64,000 nucleotides of DNA. Source: Dokdonella_A sp963775445 (GTDB taxonomy: Bacteria > Pseudomonadota > Gammaproteobacteria > Xanthomonadales > Rhodanobacteraceae). Position 1 is the stretch's first letter; the number at the start of each line of letters is the position of its first letter. A program made the translations under genes and the position numbers. Under the pieces are notes generated by a model. The model did not search any database. It was given only the letters and a program-made list of their open reading frames with translations, and had not been told where the DNA came from. Positions 63,018 to 64,000 of this stretch are shown piece after piece. The DNA is taken from NCBI GenBank assembly GCA_963775445.1, contig CAVZIT010000004.1, forward strand, positions 496,001 through 560,000, given 5' to 3'.

Positions 63018-63890
63018 CTAATCGAGGGATTTGGAGGCGGATTCGCAGCCCCTGAGAAAGATCGTCGAGTAGCGGCGCTCGAGATTTCGTTTGCGACGCG
63101 AATACGGTTCCAATCCGGCCGCGTGCCATGGATATCGTTCGCCCAGAACCAGGCGCGCTTCGTCATGAATGCGTTCGAGCGCAAACGCCAGTGGAACCAG
63201 ACCCTGCCTGCGGGTGCGCTGCTCGCGCATATCCAGGTCCATGCCGGCCAGAAACAGGGCGGAGCGTGGCTTGAGCAATGCCGCCACATTGTCAAAAAAG
63301 CGCCTTGCTTGGCGGCGTTGAAGATTGCACATCACATTTTGCGAAAAGACCATGTCGGCAGGCGCAATCAAGCGGGATGCGCCGGCATCGGTCGCGTCGG
63401 CTAGATGAAAGCGAACCCGCTGCGCGATGGCGGATTTGATGGCCAATTGGGCGGCGCCCTGATCGAAGGTATGCGCGACGAACTCCGGAGTGACAAACGG
63501 ATTGGCGAATACTTCATCGGCAGAATAAGTGGCGGCGCGAGCGATCCTTAGAACGTCCGGATCGATGTCGTATGCGTCGATCGTGAAAGCGATATCCGGC
63601 CTTCGTTGGAGCAGTATCGAGGCGATCGTATAGGGCTCGGCGCCATTCGAACATCCGATGACCGCGATCCGTACCGGAGTTCCGTCATGCGGTCGGACGA
63701 ACTCCAAGACAGGGCCACAGAGTGCGTCGAGCTGTGAAGGAAGACGCAGAAATTGCGTGAAGGTAAACGCCTTTCGGTTCTCGAAATGCAATGCCACTCG
63801 ATGACGGAAAGCTTGGCCTCGCGCAGATTCGGCAAACGTCTGCACTCCCGGAAAGCTCTTCAACAGGTTTGGAATCGCGAGGCGGTTCAT
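63018..63890 (-). CDS. CheR-like SAM-dependent methyltransferase
   Basis: This 290-residue protein resembles the CheR catalytic domain, which methylates chemoreceptor glutamates. A short N-terminal segment precedes RIAVIGCSNGAEPYTIASIL (motif I), FTIDAYDIDPDVLRIAR, and MVFSQNVMCNLQRRQARRFF in place of the usual CRNVLIYF. The N-terminal CheR helical domain is reduced. No che genes are adjacent, so it is an orphan and may have another substrate. ATG 63890 was chosen over a TTG ten codons upstream. Confidence 0.82.
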   Translation of the reverse strand: MNRLAIPNLLKSFPGVQTFAESARGQAFRHRVALHFENRKAFTFTQFLRLPSQLDALCGPVLEFVRPHDGTPVRIAVIGCSNGAEPYTIASILLQRRPDIAFTIDAYDIDPDVLRIARAATYSADEVFANPFVTPEFVAHTFDQGAAQLAIKSAIAQRVRFHLADATDAGASRLIAPADMVFSQNVMCNLQRRQARRFFDNVAALLKPRSALFLAGMDLDMREQRTRRQGLVPLAFALERIHDEARLVLGERYPWHAAGLEPYSRRKRNLERRYSTIFLRGCESASKSLD

Positions 63891-64000
63891 TGAAGCGTGG
63901 TCCGGGTTTCGCGCGGGCAAGCATTCCCCGCGTAGCCGCCTTTGCCACCTGAACGCACGCGCGCGAAAATCGTGGGCTTGGTATTCAAATGGTCGACTCT

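Noticed and set aside
62698..63021. 107-codon plus-strand frame in the gap before the CheR-like gene
   Set aside because: It is Arg/Ser-rich with no ribosome site and no recognisable domain.

Overview
The window is GC-rich bacterial DNA densely packed with genes. Gene content and order suggest a gammaproteobacterium of the Xanthomonadales/Lysobacterales, possibly Rhodanobacteraceae. The pointers are pilMNOPQ divergent from a PBP1A gene, an rpoZ-spoT-ridA-recG cluster, a cysteine-free type B L31, a class II ribonucleotide reductase split into NrdJa and NrdJb, and an Mla lipid-transport operon. The taxonomic placement is inference. No rRNA, tRNA, CRISPR array, prophage or insertion sequence was recognised. 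The region looks chromosomal and mostly housekeeping.

Layout. 1-3.9 kb: outer-membrane lipid asymmetry genes mlaFEDCB (mlaF cut by the window edge) converging on mlaA. 4-10 kb: rpoZ, spoT, ridA, recG and a zinc-ribbon methyltransferase. 10.2-12 kb: ribosomal protein L31 type B and citrate synthase. 12-15.1 kb (minus): PBP1A followed by an unknown gene. 15.3-23.2 kb: the type IV pilus assembly operon pilMNOPQ, ending in a lipoprotein gene with immunoglobulin-like repeats. That last gene is broken by two +1 frameshifts and is followed by a good intrinsic terminator. 23.2-24.4 kb: a cyclic-nucleotide-binding/EAL protein.

24.6-32.2 kb: a MoxR-DUF58-DUF4381-BatA-BatB/C-BatD module, with a palindromic repeat cluster between moxR and the rest. 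32.4-35.3 kb: an outer-membrane barrel protein divergent from a BlaI-type repressor. The repressor is overlapped by an M56 peptidase fused to a TonB-like C-terminal domain, and it carries likely operators in its own promoter. 35.3-38.3 kb: a persulfide-dioxygenase-like metallo-hydrolase, GAPDH and a universal stress protein.

38.5-41.5 kb: a small membrane protein, NfeD, slipin and a GFA-family protein. 41.5-45.8 kb (minus): a Do-type protease, a PstS-like binding protein with a Lys-rich tail, and an M17 aminopeptidase. 46-50.1 kb: nrdJa, a histone H1-like gene and nrdJb, with a promoter region resembling paired NrdR boxes. 50.3-56.2 kb: an FMN reductase, a small membrane protein, the DUF2339/DUF3999 pair and a second GFA protein. 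56.3-64 kb: a large Lhr helicase, an aldo/keto reductase, an exported methyltransferase-like protein and an orphan CheR-like methyltransferase.

The genes mostly serve the envelope (Mla, PBP1A, pili, Bat, Do protease, NfeD/slipin) and stress or nucleotide physiology (SpoT, RecG, NrdJ, Lhr). No new defence or biosynthetic system was seen. The most unusual items are the histone-like gene inside the split reductase locus, the twice-frameshifted pilus-operon lipoprotein, the BlaI/M56-TonB pair with visible operators, and the repeat cluster near 25.7 kb.
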